From Adiantum capillus-veneris (taxonomy: Eukaryota > Streptophyta > Polypodiopsida > Polypodiales > Pteridaceae), in NCBI GenBank assembly GCA_014529385.2, contig CM043944.1, forward strand, positions 87,017,884-87,075,883: a DNA stretch of 58,000 bases. The letters run 5' to 3'. The notes below the pieces were generated by a model. The model worked only from the letters and a program-made list of their open reading frames with translations. It did no database searches and was not told the origin of the DNA. This document shows, one piece after another, positions 40,550 to 53,169 of this stretch. The translations under genes and the position numbers were made by a program. Every line of letters begins with the position of its first letter. Within the stretch, counting starts at the first letter, position 1.

Positions 40550-41278
40550 CAGAAATGGCATGTACCTATGGATTTTATGGAGACCACATTAGAGTGCTCA
40601 TTCACTCCTTTTCAAAAAGGTGAGAATCAATATATTTGAGAGTTTCTATGGTGGGCAGAGGAAAATAGGTTTTGAATTTTTGTTGGAGGTTCAACGGAAG
40701 ACGCAAAAGCTCTGATGCTCTCATATGGTCACACAAACTATATGTTTCAACTATTGGATGGAGAAACGTTCAAATCCATGGTGGCATGTTGCTATCGGTT
40801 TTTTGAGCAGTAGTCTTACATTTCTGCCGTGGGGAAAGAAGGGGCGGGGGGGGGGGAAGAGAAGTTGGGGCAAGGTGGAAGGTTTAGCCTCCAGTCATGA
40901 TAAGCCATGTGACACAAACCTATTTTTCCTTAGAGTGCTCCATTTGAACCCATCCCAATGTTTGAGAAAAACCAATCTCACAAACATACAAAATTCCCTT
41001 TAAGGTATATCCAAAGAGACAGTTTATTTCCTACAACTGTGAGAATGGTTTGTCTAGTGCTAGCAATCTTGCCCCAATTTTGAGGATGGTGCATCTAGCT
41101 CGACCTTGACATGCAAGTATTCGTATTACAGTGAATGCGTGCAAATCCAAAACAATCTAAATGCATCTTCAAAATAATTTTCCTTTGACTATGATATATT
41201 TAAGTAAATTTCATGGACTTTTATCAACTCCTTGAGAATATTGTCAAGTCAAAGTTAAGAGAGGGGCGACGGTGGAGG
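40550..41278. other. No supported gene
   Basis: No domain or RNA gene seen. A short G-run (10 G) lies at about 40845. Confidence 0.45.
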
Positions 41279-42150
41279 CTACACTACACCCATTGTTGTG
41301 TAGGATGTTAGTTGTGCATCGAAGCCATAGATATAGTACGTAAAGGTTTTATGTGACGACATGTACCCTATTGCCTCCTCTAAATATTTAGATGTTTCTT
41401 CTATTGTCCTCAATATAGAGTCTTTGTAGGTACAAAGTCCTCCTGAGCTAGAAATCGTACGGCAACAATAAGAGTTTTCACATGCATCGACCCAATTTAT
41501 TGTGACCACCATCATAACTCCACACATACATTTGCCTTGGGTATTGAACAAGAGTGTAATAAGAATTTGCAAACGTCACAAAGGAGCAAAATAGTCATAG
41601 CCCCTACCGGAACATCCATATCATTGTTGTACTTGAGATTTTTATCTCTCCTTTGTCTGCTCGATTTATAGGTCGCTCGGAAAATCTTGCTCGAGGTTTG
41701 GGATTCCTCCAACTAACTTGTCTTGCTTTCTCCAGTGTCAGCAAAACCGGCATAGAGGAACCCAAGGCAACCGAGTTTCACGCTCTATCTGCATTATTCA
41801 AATTATGTTAAAGCCCATACTTTGCAAAAGGTACTGCATGATTTAAATACATAAGCTCTATCTGCATTATTTGAGATGAATCGAGAAATCACCAAATCAC
41901 TTTTAGTCCATGCAACAAGACTTTTTCCACCTTCTTCAGAGTAGTCAGTTCCTCATTTGTGGAAGGAACATGAGGTAGAGGATCTTCCTTCCCATCATAT
42001 ACTTCCAGCACTGCAATAGAGAAGCATCCAGACGGAAATTTTCTCCCATGAATCTTGTCCAAATTCAAAGTCTAATCTATTTTATCAACACCAATTGCTT
42101 CTCCATTGTAAATAAACTCAACATAAGTGCCAAACATAAGTTTTCTTGGC
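41279..42150 (-). pseudogene. Minus-strand coding relic with a small beta-rich domain
   Basis: The best segment is plus 42150-41888 read on the minus strand: MFGTYVEFIYNGEAIGVD, an in-frame TAG, then LDKIHGRKFPSGCFSIAV, YDGKEDPLPHVPSTNEEL and KVLLHGLKVIW before TGA. The order resembles the small domain of plant transposon-linked proteins in which a PLP motif precedes a short Thr/Leu helix (DUF8039-like), an inference from memory of the pattern. Nearby minus frames at 41712-41279 (RARFSERPIN, MYVWSYDGGHNKL) are protein-like in pieces but shifted. It is clearly decayed. Confidence 0.4.
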
Positions 42151-42383
42151 CATCTTTAGTTTTTAGTCATGAATGCAAAGCCCCAATGCTCTGTAAGATC
42201 AACAAAAAAGAAACATAATTTCATATGTTTTTATATCTATCATTTTCTATCCCTCTAACTCTTGATTTAGCTCCTGCCACCACTGTCAAGTCCACTCTCT
42301 ACATGTAACCCCTCTCTCCCTCTACTCTTTTTCCACCATCTCTCTGCCTCAACTCCCTCTCTCTATATTTGTGTCTCCCACCA

Positions 42384-42391
<8 letters not shown>

Positions 42392-42436
<45 letters not shown>
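42392..42436. repeat. (CT)n microsatellite
   Basis: About 45 bp of CT repeats in a longer pyrimidine-rich stretch from about 42300. Confidence 0.97.
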
Positions 42437-42439
<3 letters not shown>

Positions 42440-42507
42440 CCCCAACTATCCCTCTAACTCTCCCTCTACCTTTCTCTCTATCTCCCTCCCTCTGTCACCC
42501 TCCCTTA

Positions 42508-42510
<3 letters not shown>

Positions 42511-42570
<60 letters not shown>
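42511..42570. repeat. (TG)30 microsatellite
   Basis: Sixty bases of perfect TG dinucleotides, a potential Z-DNA former. Confidence 0.98.
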
Positions 42571-42572
<2 letters not shown>

Positions 42573-42573
42573 G

Positions 42574-43003
<430 letters not shown>

Positions 43004-43009
43004 TAACTT

Positions 43010-43024
43010 TCACCCTCCTCTTTT

Positions 43025-43059
<35 letters not shown>

Positions 43060-43153
43060 GTGATCACTATTTGTGAAGAGAGAGAGAGAGAGAGAGAGTG
43101 ATAGAGGAAGAGGTAGAGAGAGATTAATTTCTCTTCAAAGTCTTTTAATTTGA

Positions 43154-43197
<44 letters not shown>

Positions 43198-43320
43198 TCA
43201 CAAATAGTGATCACTATATGTGAAGAGAGAGAGAGAGAGAGAGAGAGTGATAGAGGAAGAGGTAGAGAGAGATAAATTTTTCTTCAAAGTCTTTTAATTT
43301 GAGAATTCTCCTTTAAATCT
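43010..43320. repeat. Two-copy 146-bp repeat with central palindrome and CT/GA arms
   Basis: The unit containing TGTGAAG, (GA)n, GTGATAGAGGAAGAGG and TTTTAATTTGAGAATTCTC occurs at about 43071-43168 and 43217-43314. A 30-bp palindrome around AGTGATCACT lies at 43196-43225, flanked by CT tracts on the left and GA tracts on the right, so each copy can fold back over a long stem. Confidence 0.9.
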
Positions 43321-43369
43321 AAGAAATTCAATCATCCCATCCCATCTCCTTATCTGTGCATCTCTATCA

Positions 43370-43510
43370 CTCACCTTCTTTCTCTCTCTCCCCCCATCAT
43401 TCATCTCTCTCCATCCCCCCCTTTCTCCCTCTCTCTCTTGCGAAAACAGCTAGTGGGAGGGAAGGAGAGAGATGAATGATGGGGGGGGAGAGAGAGAGAA
43501 AGAGGGTGAG
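43370..43510. repeat. Inverted repeat with about 45-bp arms
   Basis: Left arm 43370-43412 (CTCACCTTCTTTCTC... CATCATTCATCTCTCTCC) pairs with right arm 43464-43510 (GGAGAGAGATGAATGATG ... AAAGAGGGTGAG). The loop is about 50 nt. Confidence 0.9.
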
Positions 43511-43659
43511 TAATAGAGAGAATTTACCTTGAATTGTTTGATCTTCACAACAAAGTTGATCTCATGAACTTGATAAAAATAATCCTCCTCTCTCTTTTTT
43601 ATAGGCTCTCTTAAAAAGCAATCTTGCTTCTAATTATATAAAACAAAAGAGAGTGTTTT

Positions 43660-43676
43660 CTCCCCCTCTCTCTCTG

Positions 43677-43716
<40 letters not shown>

Positions 43717-43787
43717 AGAGGGAGAGCAAGACAGAGAGCTAGAGAGAGAGAGAGAGAGAGAGAGTGGGACACTGGGGAGATAAAGAG

Positions 43788-43830
<43 letters not shown>

Positions 43831-43978
43831 GCAAATAGAAAACGACACGATACTAAGTTGAGACACATTTTTTCTTAACACTTCTCTCATCTAGGATTTT
43901 AAAGTTGATTGACATGGTTGGGTGTGATAAATTGAGAGAGAGAGAGAGATGAATGAAATGGTGTATTAATGTCTTCAC

Positions 43979-44045
<67 letters not shown>

Positions 44046-44106
44046 GGGACATTGGGGAGATAGAGAAAGAGAGAGGAAGAGGGAGAGAGGGATGGAGAGC
44101 TTTAGA

Positions 44107-44158
<52 letters not shown>

Positions 44159-44235
44159 TGCACTGGGGAGATAGAGAAAAAGAGAGGAGGAGGGAGAGTG
44201 AGAAAGAGAGCTAGAGAGAGAGAGAGAGAGTAATT
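43660..44235. repeat. CT/GA microsatellite cluster with fold-back symmetry
   Basis: CT tract at about 43680-43714, then GA tracts at about 43740-43764, 43792-43828, 43981-44034, 44106-44154 and 44213-44230, with repeated GGTGCACTGGGGAGATAGAG-like and GACATTGGGGAGATAGAG words between. Translated frames here are pure low complexity. Confidence 0.95.
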
Positions 44236-44912
44236 TTCTTGATCTTCTTTTGTAAAAAATTTCAAGAATGAGGAGCTTGAGGGTAAGAGGGGCCATGCCG
44301 CCGCCGAAGGCGGCACCATTTTACTAGTACAATTAAAGGGAATAAGTTACAAGTACAAGGTAGAATGGACAAAGGTCCTCTAAGAGTAGTTAAGGTTAAT
44401 CAATCAGTCAAAAGAGCTAAGAAAGGTCTATTCAAGTATTTCATCAACAAAATTAAATCCAAGAAGGAATCACCTAGCTCAGAATCCCAAAAAAAAAAAA
44501 GATGTCAAGATATATTCTCAAAAAGAATGGAAAAAAATATCTTGTTGAATTTTATTCAAGCCTATAATATCATATCTTTTTCATGACTTTTAGCCCCAGG
44601 GTTTTAAGGACAGTCCTCTCAAAAGCATAAAATTGAAGAACTTAGCATTTACAAATTGCTAAAGAAGTGTTTTTCTTGATCGTGAATTATTTTTCCAAAT
44701 GTAGTTTTGGACGTGATAAAGAGAATCCATCTTGTGAAATGTTTAATTTGAAAGAGACCCTTGTGTATTTGTGATATTTATAAACATATCGTTGAGAGGA
44801 GGTGGTTTTTTTGCCACAGCCATAAAATATGTCATGTAAACTACCAAGAGATAGAGCTGCTCGAGACTCGCCTGTAGCTAACACTTCAGATTTGGTGCTT
44901 CTTGATACATAA
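44236..44912. other. No supported gene
   Basis: Nothing recognised apart from a GCCGCCGCCGAAGGCGGC mini-hairpin at about 44298-44315. Confidence 0.45.
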
Positions 44913-45430
44913 GTGCCACCAACACCTCAAGTCCCTGTACCAAATCAGATGTTGCTTGCTACAACACTTGTAGAGGAGTTTGGATGTGATAAGGATATGA
45001 ACGCCCTCCTCAAATCTATGCAGTCACATTCATTTTTAGGCACGAGTGATGATGTGTCTACTCAACTAGAAGAAGAGGATGCCATATATTTCTCCGAGAT
45101 CGATCTCAGATTAGGCTACCAAGTTGGGATAAAAAAAGAAGTTGTCCCAAAAATAGCTCTCAATACAAGGTTTGGGCATTACAAGTTCACAATCATGCCT
45201 TTTGGCCTAGGTAACGCCCCTACCACCTTTAACCGTCTCATGAGTGACTTTTAGAAAAGAGCTAGATGATTCTATTGTGGAATTCTTTGATGACAATCTC
45301 ATATTTTCAAACACCCAAGAAGATTGAGACCATCTTGTATGCCATGTTATGGAAACTCTTAGAAAACGCCTAGTTATACACTAAGCGAGGCAAGTCCTCT
45401 TTCTTTGTAGAAAAGGTGTATCTTTTTGTT
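44913..45430 (+). pseudogene. Ty3/gypsy reverse-transcriptase relic
   Basis: FSEIDLRLGYQVGIKKEVVP, then YKFTIMPFGLGNAPTTFNRL, is the central RT block of a chromovirus-like gypsy element. After the stop at 45252 the homology continues in a shifted frame: KELDDSIVEFF followed by DDN, where the catalytic YxDD box should be, then a SSFFVEKV stretch to about 45425. It is a solo fragment with frameshifts and stops. The first 50 residues do not match RT and may be foreign. Confidence 0.85.
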
Positions 45431-46044
45431 TTTGAAGATGCTTCATGGGAAGATTGAGAACGCATTATTTCTCAATTTTTTCACCTTTTGTAATGTGTTT
45501 TTTCTTTTTTTTATGATCCTATTAATCTTCCCGATGTAATCGATGAATACAAGCTTCGTCTTGTTAACTTTTTCTATCACCCAAGCAATGTAACCTAACT
45601 GTTTTTGCTACATAATAACAAGATTAGTGTAACCCTTTGTAACTCAGATCACTGTATGTAATTGCAAATAAATACATAAATAGATTTAATTGTGTTTTTA
45701 ATTATCTCAGAGATTTCTACAAAATAGCAAACATAGGAAGCCAAGAATGAATTTAACTGTGTTTGTCAAAAGAAAAATCAGAGAAAGAAAGACTCAAGAC
45801 AATAACCAAGATCTTAATTATGATGAACTTGTGAAGAAATACAACAAAGACAGATTTTTTTCTACAAGTCAATAGGCCCATTCATCACATGATTTCAAAA
45901 GCAAGTATCACAAACAGGGCACATATTAGACTTTTCATCCATAGAAAGAATTCGCCGTGAAATTGTTGCACTGATCTCTCTAGTATGAGGTGAGAATTTA
46001 AAGGGCCCTCAAAGAGATAAACCAAAGTGAGGGTAAAGATATAT
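45431..46044. other. No supported gene
   Basis: AT-rich sequence after the RT relic. No RNase H or integrase continuation is visible. Confidence 0.45.
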
Positions 46045-46344
46045 CTATTGATAAGGAAGAAATTGTGCAACCAAAAAGACTCCTTCAGAAAACCCCCGAT
46101 GCATTGACCTCATTACATAGTAATATCTTGGACCCAAACCCATAGCTTCAATTACCATAGCCAAGCAGACATTGTTGCGAAATTGCTCCCGATCCCAAAA
46201 TGTCACCCTTGTTATGCCACGAAATGTCCACCATTTGGTTTGTTTGACTGAAGTTCCCAAGTGAAGGAAGAGCAGACGCTCATATCGCTCCACCAAATCT
46301 CTCCTTACGTATTCACTTGCTTGTTGAAGATGAAGAATGGCCAC
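46045..46344 (-). other. Minus-strand open frame with an upstream TATA-like box
   Basis: Ninety-nine codons with protein-like composition (ASEYVRRDLVERYERLL, WWTFRGITRVTFWDREQF, MVIEAMGLGPRYYYVMRS). About 160 bp upstream on the same strand lies CTATATAAGG (plus about 46498-46507). A hydrophobic stretch in another frame (plus about 46350-46410) could be a 5' exon or signal segment. No family recognised. It might be a small gene remnant or chance. Confidence 0.3.
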
Positions 46345-49300
46345 GGATAAAACCAGCTCCTACCACTGGTCCATAAAGTAAGAAAATGAGCAAAGAGAAA
46401 GCGTAAAGGATTAAAAGAGATAATCCTAAGAAGATATTGGCAATAGGAAGATGAAAAGATGGAGTTAAGAATACTGTAAGAAAGAAGGAGAGATTGCGCC
46501 TTATATAGATGAGCCAGCTAGCAAAGAATTAATTAGTGTAACATAAAAGTTAAAGGTGTAACTTGCGGATAAAGATTTACCACCCTCCTTTATTGTTTCG
46601 AGTTGAGGATAACTCTTTCTTTTTGTTGGGGAGTTTGTAAGGGACTCCTTCTAGCCCTTACTCTTAACCAATGCATCTATACCATCGACTCAGGAAAAAA
46701 AAAATCGAGGTGAATTCGAGTTAAATCCAAGCTACAAAGTTTACCCATGAGTCACTTTAGGTTTACACCATGGGAGCATGGGCATAACCAATGCATGAAA
46801 AATTAGCTCTTCATTTTGATAATATTAGCATAAAGAAAAAGGCAAGAAAAAAGGAAAAGAAAAAGAAAAAGAAAAGAAAAAAGAAAGAGAAGATGAGGAT
46901 AAGGATGAGGTGAGTAAGTAGCTTGTTGAAAAAGTTTTTAAAAGCAAGATAATTTATCAAGATAAATAGAATAAACTTATCGATAAGGAAAATAAGCTAT
47001 CAAGATAAGTGAAGGCACTTATCTAAAATGTGCATAAAAAGAGGGCTTCTCTTTTCATTTTACACTTCTCTCCTTCATTTTCTCAAGGTGCAAACTTGAG
47101 AGTAAGCTTGAGAAAGCCATAGACATTCCTCTTTCACACACACCCCTCTCCAAGAGAAACCATAGCCAAAACCTTAATTAATTTTGTTAAAACTTGATCT
47201 TCTTCTTCACATTAAACTCTCCCTATCCTCAAGCTTTCCCTAGCTTGAATCTCGTTTATCTCATTCCTTTCTCTCAATCCAAGTAGAAAAATTGGTGGTC
47301 TTCAAGTGAAGGTGAAGAGGGAGAGAGCCGACTACGTCCAAAGCAAGGAGAATACTATACCATACACACACATTAAGGTAGCATTTTCTTGTTCTTTTTA
47401 TGCTATTGCATTTTCTTCAAAATGATTTCCCTTTCATGCTTAAGCTCTTACAAGCAAGCCTTTCCCTTGTTTGCTTGGGAAGAAGAACAACTTCTTAATT
47501 TATTTTTTCTTTCTAACTATGGTTCATTAATTATCATAACTAACCATGTTTCTAAAAACTAACCACAATGTTATTTCAAGTTCCGTATCATGTTCTGTAG
47601 ATCACCAAACTAATATGGCATATAGAGAGTAGAAAGCATTCTCTTTAACCATAGGTGACTGGAGATCATATTTACCTAAATAGTGTGCATGATGAATGGT
47701 GACTAATACCTTTAATTATTCCTTAATCTCTCGCATAAAACTTTTTATTAATTTTTAGCTTACTTTTATGATCTTACCTAAATTACACTTTTAAAAGGTA
47801 AATGCCATAAATCAAAGGCAACTAAGTAATGGAATTGTTTTTGGAAATAACCTTATTTTTCAAAAGAGGAACTATATTGCTCTCATGAAAGGCCCACAGC
47901 TTTTTCTTGATTTTGCATAAATTATGTGTGTAAAATTTTTAGTGTCACACTTAAGTTAAAGTCTAATTCGGGAGTTGAGTTTTTGAGGGAAAATTTTATT
48001 ATAGCTAAAGGAGTTTTCTTTGAAAGAGGATCTCCCTTCCAAGTAAGGTTATCCTCCCTCCCCCTCTTGTCAATTGGAAAACCCCAAATTCTTAAACCAC
48101 TTCTAGCTATGGAATTAATCCTCTCCACGATAGACAGGTATGCCTAAACCCTATCTCAAAGAAGGATTTCTTAACCATTCATACTCAATTACACAAGTAT
48201 TTTTACTACACTAGCATACCCACTCTTAGGAACTTTGCCTTTTACTTTTATACCATCATTCATTGAATGGTTCTACTCTTACACAATCAAGCATTGACTC
48301 TTGCATAATCACTCAAAAGAAGTTTATGATTGTAAGTTGGTACACTCTAAAGTTCTATGTTTTCAATTCATGGCCCACACTAGAACAAAGATCATCATAA
48401 AGAGCATATGAATTGTTCTTTTTGGGTTTTTTTTCTTTCAGATTTGTTTTGCAATTGCAATATGGAGGGAGTAAGGGGATAGCTTCATGAAAGTGATGAC
48501 CGTGTTGCTTGAACATAAAACTCCCATCACTTCCACGGAGATGTCCATGGATGACAAATGATGCAAGAAAAAAAAATGGGATTCGTCCAAAACGGGGTTA
48601 ACTTGAAACTTACGTCGAGACAAAATCTTAACTCCCAAGAGACTCGTTGATTTCTTAAGGTTTTGTTTGAATAGACATAAAAATGAAATAGAAAATAAGG
48701 GATAATAACTCAAGGAACTCACTCTAAATTTCAACTAGGACTAAAAGCTTTACTAAGAAGATTTGACGTGGATAGCACTAACATAACATAGAAGTTTTAA
48801 ATGGGAAACTTGTCTTACATGTTTGAAAAAGACCGGTGTAGGTGTTTACCTATGGGATGCAATGGGGGATGGTCCTTTCTGGCTAGGATTGATAACCGTT
48901 GGTCTCTATTTTTAGCTCGGGTTCATTCAAGGCCCTAGAATTGGGATTGGAAGGGAGTGTGTCCGAGACAGGTGGTGAGATGTGCAGATACGTCAAGAAA
49001 TCGGCATAGCCTCGGTAGGCCTGATATCGACGATAAATGGAGGAATAAAAAAGGAATTTTAAAAAGGGATCGGATAAGGGAGGAAGATGTGATTTAAATA
49101 AGGAACTCTTTGAATTGTTTGGTAAAAATGAACCTTAGAAAGGATAGGAACCTAAATCGGCTATCCTACAATTGTTATCATTAGTCGCGGACCCTTGCTC
49201 TGCTTCTTGGAATATTTATTTAAAAGGAACATAAGGTAAATTAATTGTAAGCCTTTCCCAAACAATGTAAAGAAAAATAAGAATTGGAAGCTGTGTAAAG

Positions 49301-50860
49301 GCGTCGCTTCCACACGTGGCGGAGGAGACAGGATACCTAAATCTTGGGACAAGGATAGGGATATTCCTAAAGAATTATATGTAATTGCTTAAAATATAAC
49401 TAGATAACTTTAATCATACTAAAGGAAAAATAAAGTAAAATATTATATCAAGTGAAAAGGTGGAACGACATGATAAATGCAAACTTCCAAGGGTATGCAA
49501 CAGTTTGCATGCTGCTTTCAAATGCTTAAAATGTATTCTTAGTTCGATATGTTTGGAATATTGTTTTCTAGTATCATAGTACTACCTTGAAAGGGTGCAT
49601 TTATCAAACAGTTTGGTGGGAGGGTGGATTGTGGAAGGTTAATTTGTTGGCTAAAAAGTTGAACCCAATTTTATGTTGTCCATTAAATTAACTCAAGAAA
49701 GGGGAAAGGGATTCCAATCTATAGAGTGGGGATCAAACTTGGGAACTAGAGACTTGTGTCCTTATAAATACACTCATCTTAGGGGAATGCATCGAAGGAT
49801 GTGCTTGGTCATAACCAAGAAAAAAGTGTCAGTGGCCTTGAACCAAGGGTGAATTAGAGGACTCTCATGAGTTGCCCCTGGAAGGTAGAGTTTAAATTTA
49901 GTTTGATGGCTTCATTTTGAAAGTTGAATCGATAAAAGAGAAAGATATTTTGAGGTTAAGGGTTCCATATGAGAAAAACTGAATGTTATCACCTCCTTAA
50001 GTTGGTATCAAAATTCATGTCTTGGTGTCGGTCTCAAGTGGGAGGGATGTCAGGAATCATGGTGTACCCATTTGGAGGTGGTGCAAATTTGTATGGCATG
50101 GCCCTCATAGATCAAGTTTCCTTATGCACATACAAATTTGTATGGCACAAACTGTAATTGTTGGTTTGATATTGTAATTCTTTTTGTGAGAATTCATGCT
50201 TCGAGATGATGTCCTTTGTCTTGCATTTCGTCAACTATGTGCATAATATATTTTTTGGTTAGTGGATATTAGATGCTGAATAGAAATTGTTATTCTGTTT
50301 GGCGAATGTCATGGTCTAATAGGGTGGCTTGCATCTTCTTGTCCTTCCACTATGTTTGAAGCATACTTTATTCCGAAGACCATGTTAGTTTGAAGGTTCG
50401 AATAGATTGTGAAATAACAAAAAAATCTTCCTCCAAAAATCTCTCTCCTGCCACATTGTGGAGAGCTTTTTTACTCAAAAACACTACCCAATAAAATGAT
50501 CGAAAAAAGTTCTCTCAAAAGCTCCCTCCAAAACCTCTCTCCATTCCCACCCTCATTGTGAAAGATCAACGTATCGAAAGGGTAAGCATTACCTTGATGA
50601 AGAGGGTCATGGATGGCATAGATGTTGAGATAAATGCCAAGGAGAAGGAAAATACATGTTTTGGGGTTCAATCAAAGAATAATATTTGGTGGGTGGTAGC
50701 TTTTTATCTCTTGCATATGAGACACATAAGTCCCTAAGGCTGCATTTCAATCACACTCTGATTGTTGATGTTGTTTGACAACAAAAGGAAGGGAAACAAT
50801 TGCAAGTTCTAGGTCTTGCATACTTTTGAAGTCAACTAGCACTTGGAAAGAGACTTGAAA
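46345..50860. other. No supported gene; one AG-rich tract
   Basis: About 4.5 kb with only short frames lacking domains. An A/G-only low-complexity tract lies at about 46832-46892. I see no LTR, tRNA or array in this stretch. Confidence 0.45.
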
Positions 50861-50871
50861 ATTTTAAGTGT

Positions 50872-51605
50872 ATGTTAGAGAGAAAACAAGGTGCTTTGAA
50901 CCTCTTTCCATGCATCTATTGTTGCCACAATAAAGTGTCAACAACCACTAAAGGCAAGGGTGCAAGGGCCAACAAGTTAAGGTGGAAAGAGAAAGGTTGG
51001 CAAAGGTGTATCCACTACGAAAACATTGAGCAAATCACTATAGCAATGGTTTCAAGGTATCTTTAGTTGTGACCAAGTGTATCCCCTTGGAAGACTCAAA
51101 TTGGAAGCCTATTTTACACATTCCATTGGCCAATGTACATGTGTGCACCCTTCATACACCTTTAAGAATTCTTGATAAATAGAAATAAGAGAAAAGTTCA
51201 TAAGAGAACTTGAAGGCATTCTATCAATTGTTGGTCTCAATGGCGGTGCATTAGAGTTAACAAAAAGACAAGAAGACATCATGAAGAACAAAAGCTAGCC
51301 CCAATAAAATTTGTATAAGTAGTAGTAGAGTGAAGCATCTACTTTTAAAAAAAAATTGACGCTCGAAGTCCCACAATGAGTTTCAAATATGGGAAAAGTG
51401 TGTGACAAACCACTTACAAAGGCAACAAAGTAGTCCTTGGACTTAAGTGTGCTTGCATATGGAAATCTGTTGACAGATTATTTAAGTATCTTGAAAAACA
51501 AAACTCCTCTGATGAGCTCTCCACCTTGAAGTTTTCAATCAACCCTTTCACAGGTCAAGTGGTTGATTCTCAAGGGGAAACACTCATTACATGGTGGACA
51601 TAGAG
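50872..51605 (+). pseudogene. Second relic of the transposase-like family
   Basis: Shifted plus-strand frames collinear with the gene at 35139-37595: LFPCIYCCHNK (compare NPCLYC), NWKPILHIPLANVHVCTLH (compare IPLSRVHVCTLH), RELEGILSIVGLNGG, then KCACIWKSVDRLFKYLEKQ (compare KANVWKSLDKIFHYIEQH) ending ETLITWWT. Order and spacing follow the intact family. Several stops and frameshifts separate the pieces, and 5' and 3' parts are missing. Its presence on the opposite strand 15 kb away supports a repeated mobile family. Confidence 0.7.
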
Positions 51606-53169
51606 CCCTCTCTACAGTAAGGGCATAATTTGCACTAGTTACAAACTCTTACAATAATACATCATAGGTCTGCAATGTCCCACAAGCAAAACCTTTTTCT
51701 TTTCTAAACCAAAATAATTGTCATTGACAAAAAAATGTACTGCTCGGGTAGTGTATCTCAGGTTGAGATACTCACAAAGATGGCCAAGGAGCCAACCATT
51801 ATTGATAGAGATGTCATGTTGCGCATCACTGTGAAGGTATATTTGAAGATCTACATTGTCTCAAGTACCAACATCAGAGTGGAGTGCCTCCCATATTCCC
51901 ATCATTCGCTTCCATCTCCTGTAGAGAAATACCATTGATAAGCTTTGATTTGTGATATGATATCAAAACACCGAATTTTTGAGAATCACACAACACTTTA
52001 TGGGACCACCTTGGTTTCCCATCCAACTACAAGGAAGCCATTGATTGCACCTTCACCTTTACAAATCCACATTGTTGGTGTCCTATGGACACACTACAAT
52101 TGAAAGATATACATAAACCCATGCAGAGGCATAAACCATATTACTGTTGCTTTGTGTGACTCGTAGGTACACCTCATGGCTATGTGCATATCCACCTTTA
52201 TTCTCTTTTGACTGTTGTTATCAATGCATTTTTTGGTGTAGGCCATTCCAAACTCTCCAAACTTGGTGAGTGAATGGGATATAGATTTCCATACCCATCG
52301 TTTATAGGTGTGACATAAGTGCGACTATAAGAAAAGATATCACGTGAGGCAAGCTCCAAGGATAGAGAACTAGCATATAACAACTTGCCAAGTTCAATGT
52401 GGATGGCTTCGAAAGTGCCTTTGAAGGATTGTATCGACTCCCACTTTACAGAATTGGATGGAAAATATATATATATATATAAGATGAACAAACAACATAT
52501 ATCACATACACATTTGAAGCATCTCTGAGGTGAAAGCATAAATGAAACAATCCAAAGTATTTAATTAGAAGGAAACATATAGTTTTGCAAAAAACCTCAA
52601 TGGAAGTAAAGTTGTCCCTAGCTTCAATCGAAAATCTATATCTTGAGTTTCATTGAAATCCATGTTTCTTCCCTTTGAGTGGTGTTCTTGAGAAACCATG
52701 TGTCTCCTTGAGACCTTGTGTGCACCTCTCAAACTTGGTTGCATTGTCACTCACATAAGTCACTCATAGTTGATATCAACACAAAGACGACAATTGTTTG
52801 TACATTGCTGCAAAATATTGATTCAATAACACTCCTAGGTCATTGAGTACCTGGGGAATCCATGGAGGAAAATAGCACCACTTGTACAAAGAAATTAAAA
52901 ATTAGTTCATGTACACTCTTATTCTTAGTTTCATAAAGAGAAAAGTTAAGATGTATACAAAGATGGTCTCAATGACTTTACAATGAGGCACCACTTGCAA
53001 GTTGGAAATCATTAGCAATATGGTACTCATAACTATGAGCAGATATAAAATAGGAATGAAGCTCATCATTCTTATGTAACAAAACTCCCAAAGAAGCTTG
53101 ATGGTCTTACCAAACAATGCTCTAGTGCAGAAGCAGAGATTTGATCTTCAAAAAAAAGTTGTAATGTGA
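51606..53169. other. No confident gene
   Basis: A minus-strand frame at 52198-52539 (WESIQSFKGTFEAIHIELG, SRDIFSYSRTYVTPINDG) is protein-like, but I recognise no family and see no neighbouring support. An (AT)n of about 16 bp lies at 52463-52480. Confidence 0.35.

Noticed and set aside
44298-44315. GC-rich mini-hairpin as a terminator or structured RNA
   Set aside because: 18 bp only, isolated in a eukaryotic intergenic region without an adjacent gene.
52198-52539. 113-codon minus-strand frame as a gene
   Set aside because: Partly protein-like, but with an AT-repeat-encoded segment, no family and no supporting neighbours.
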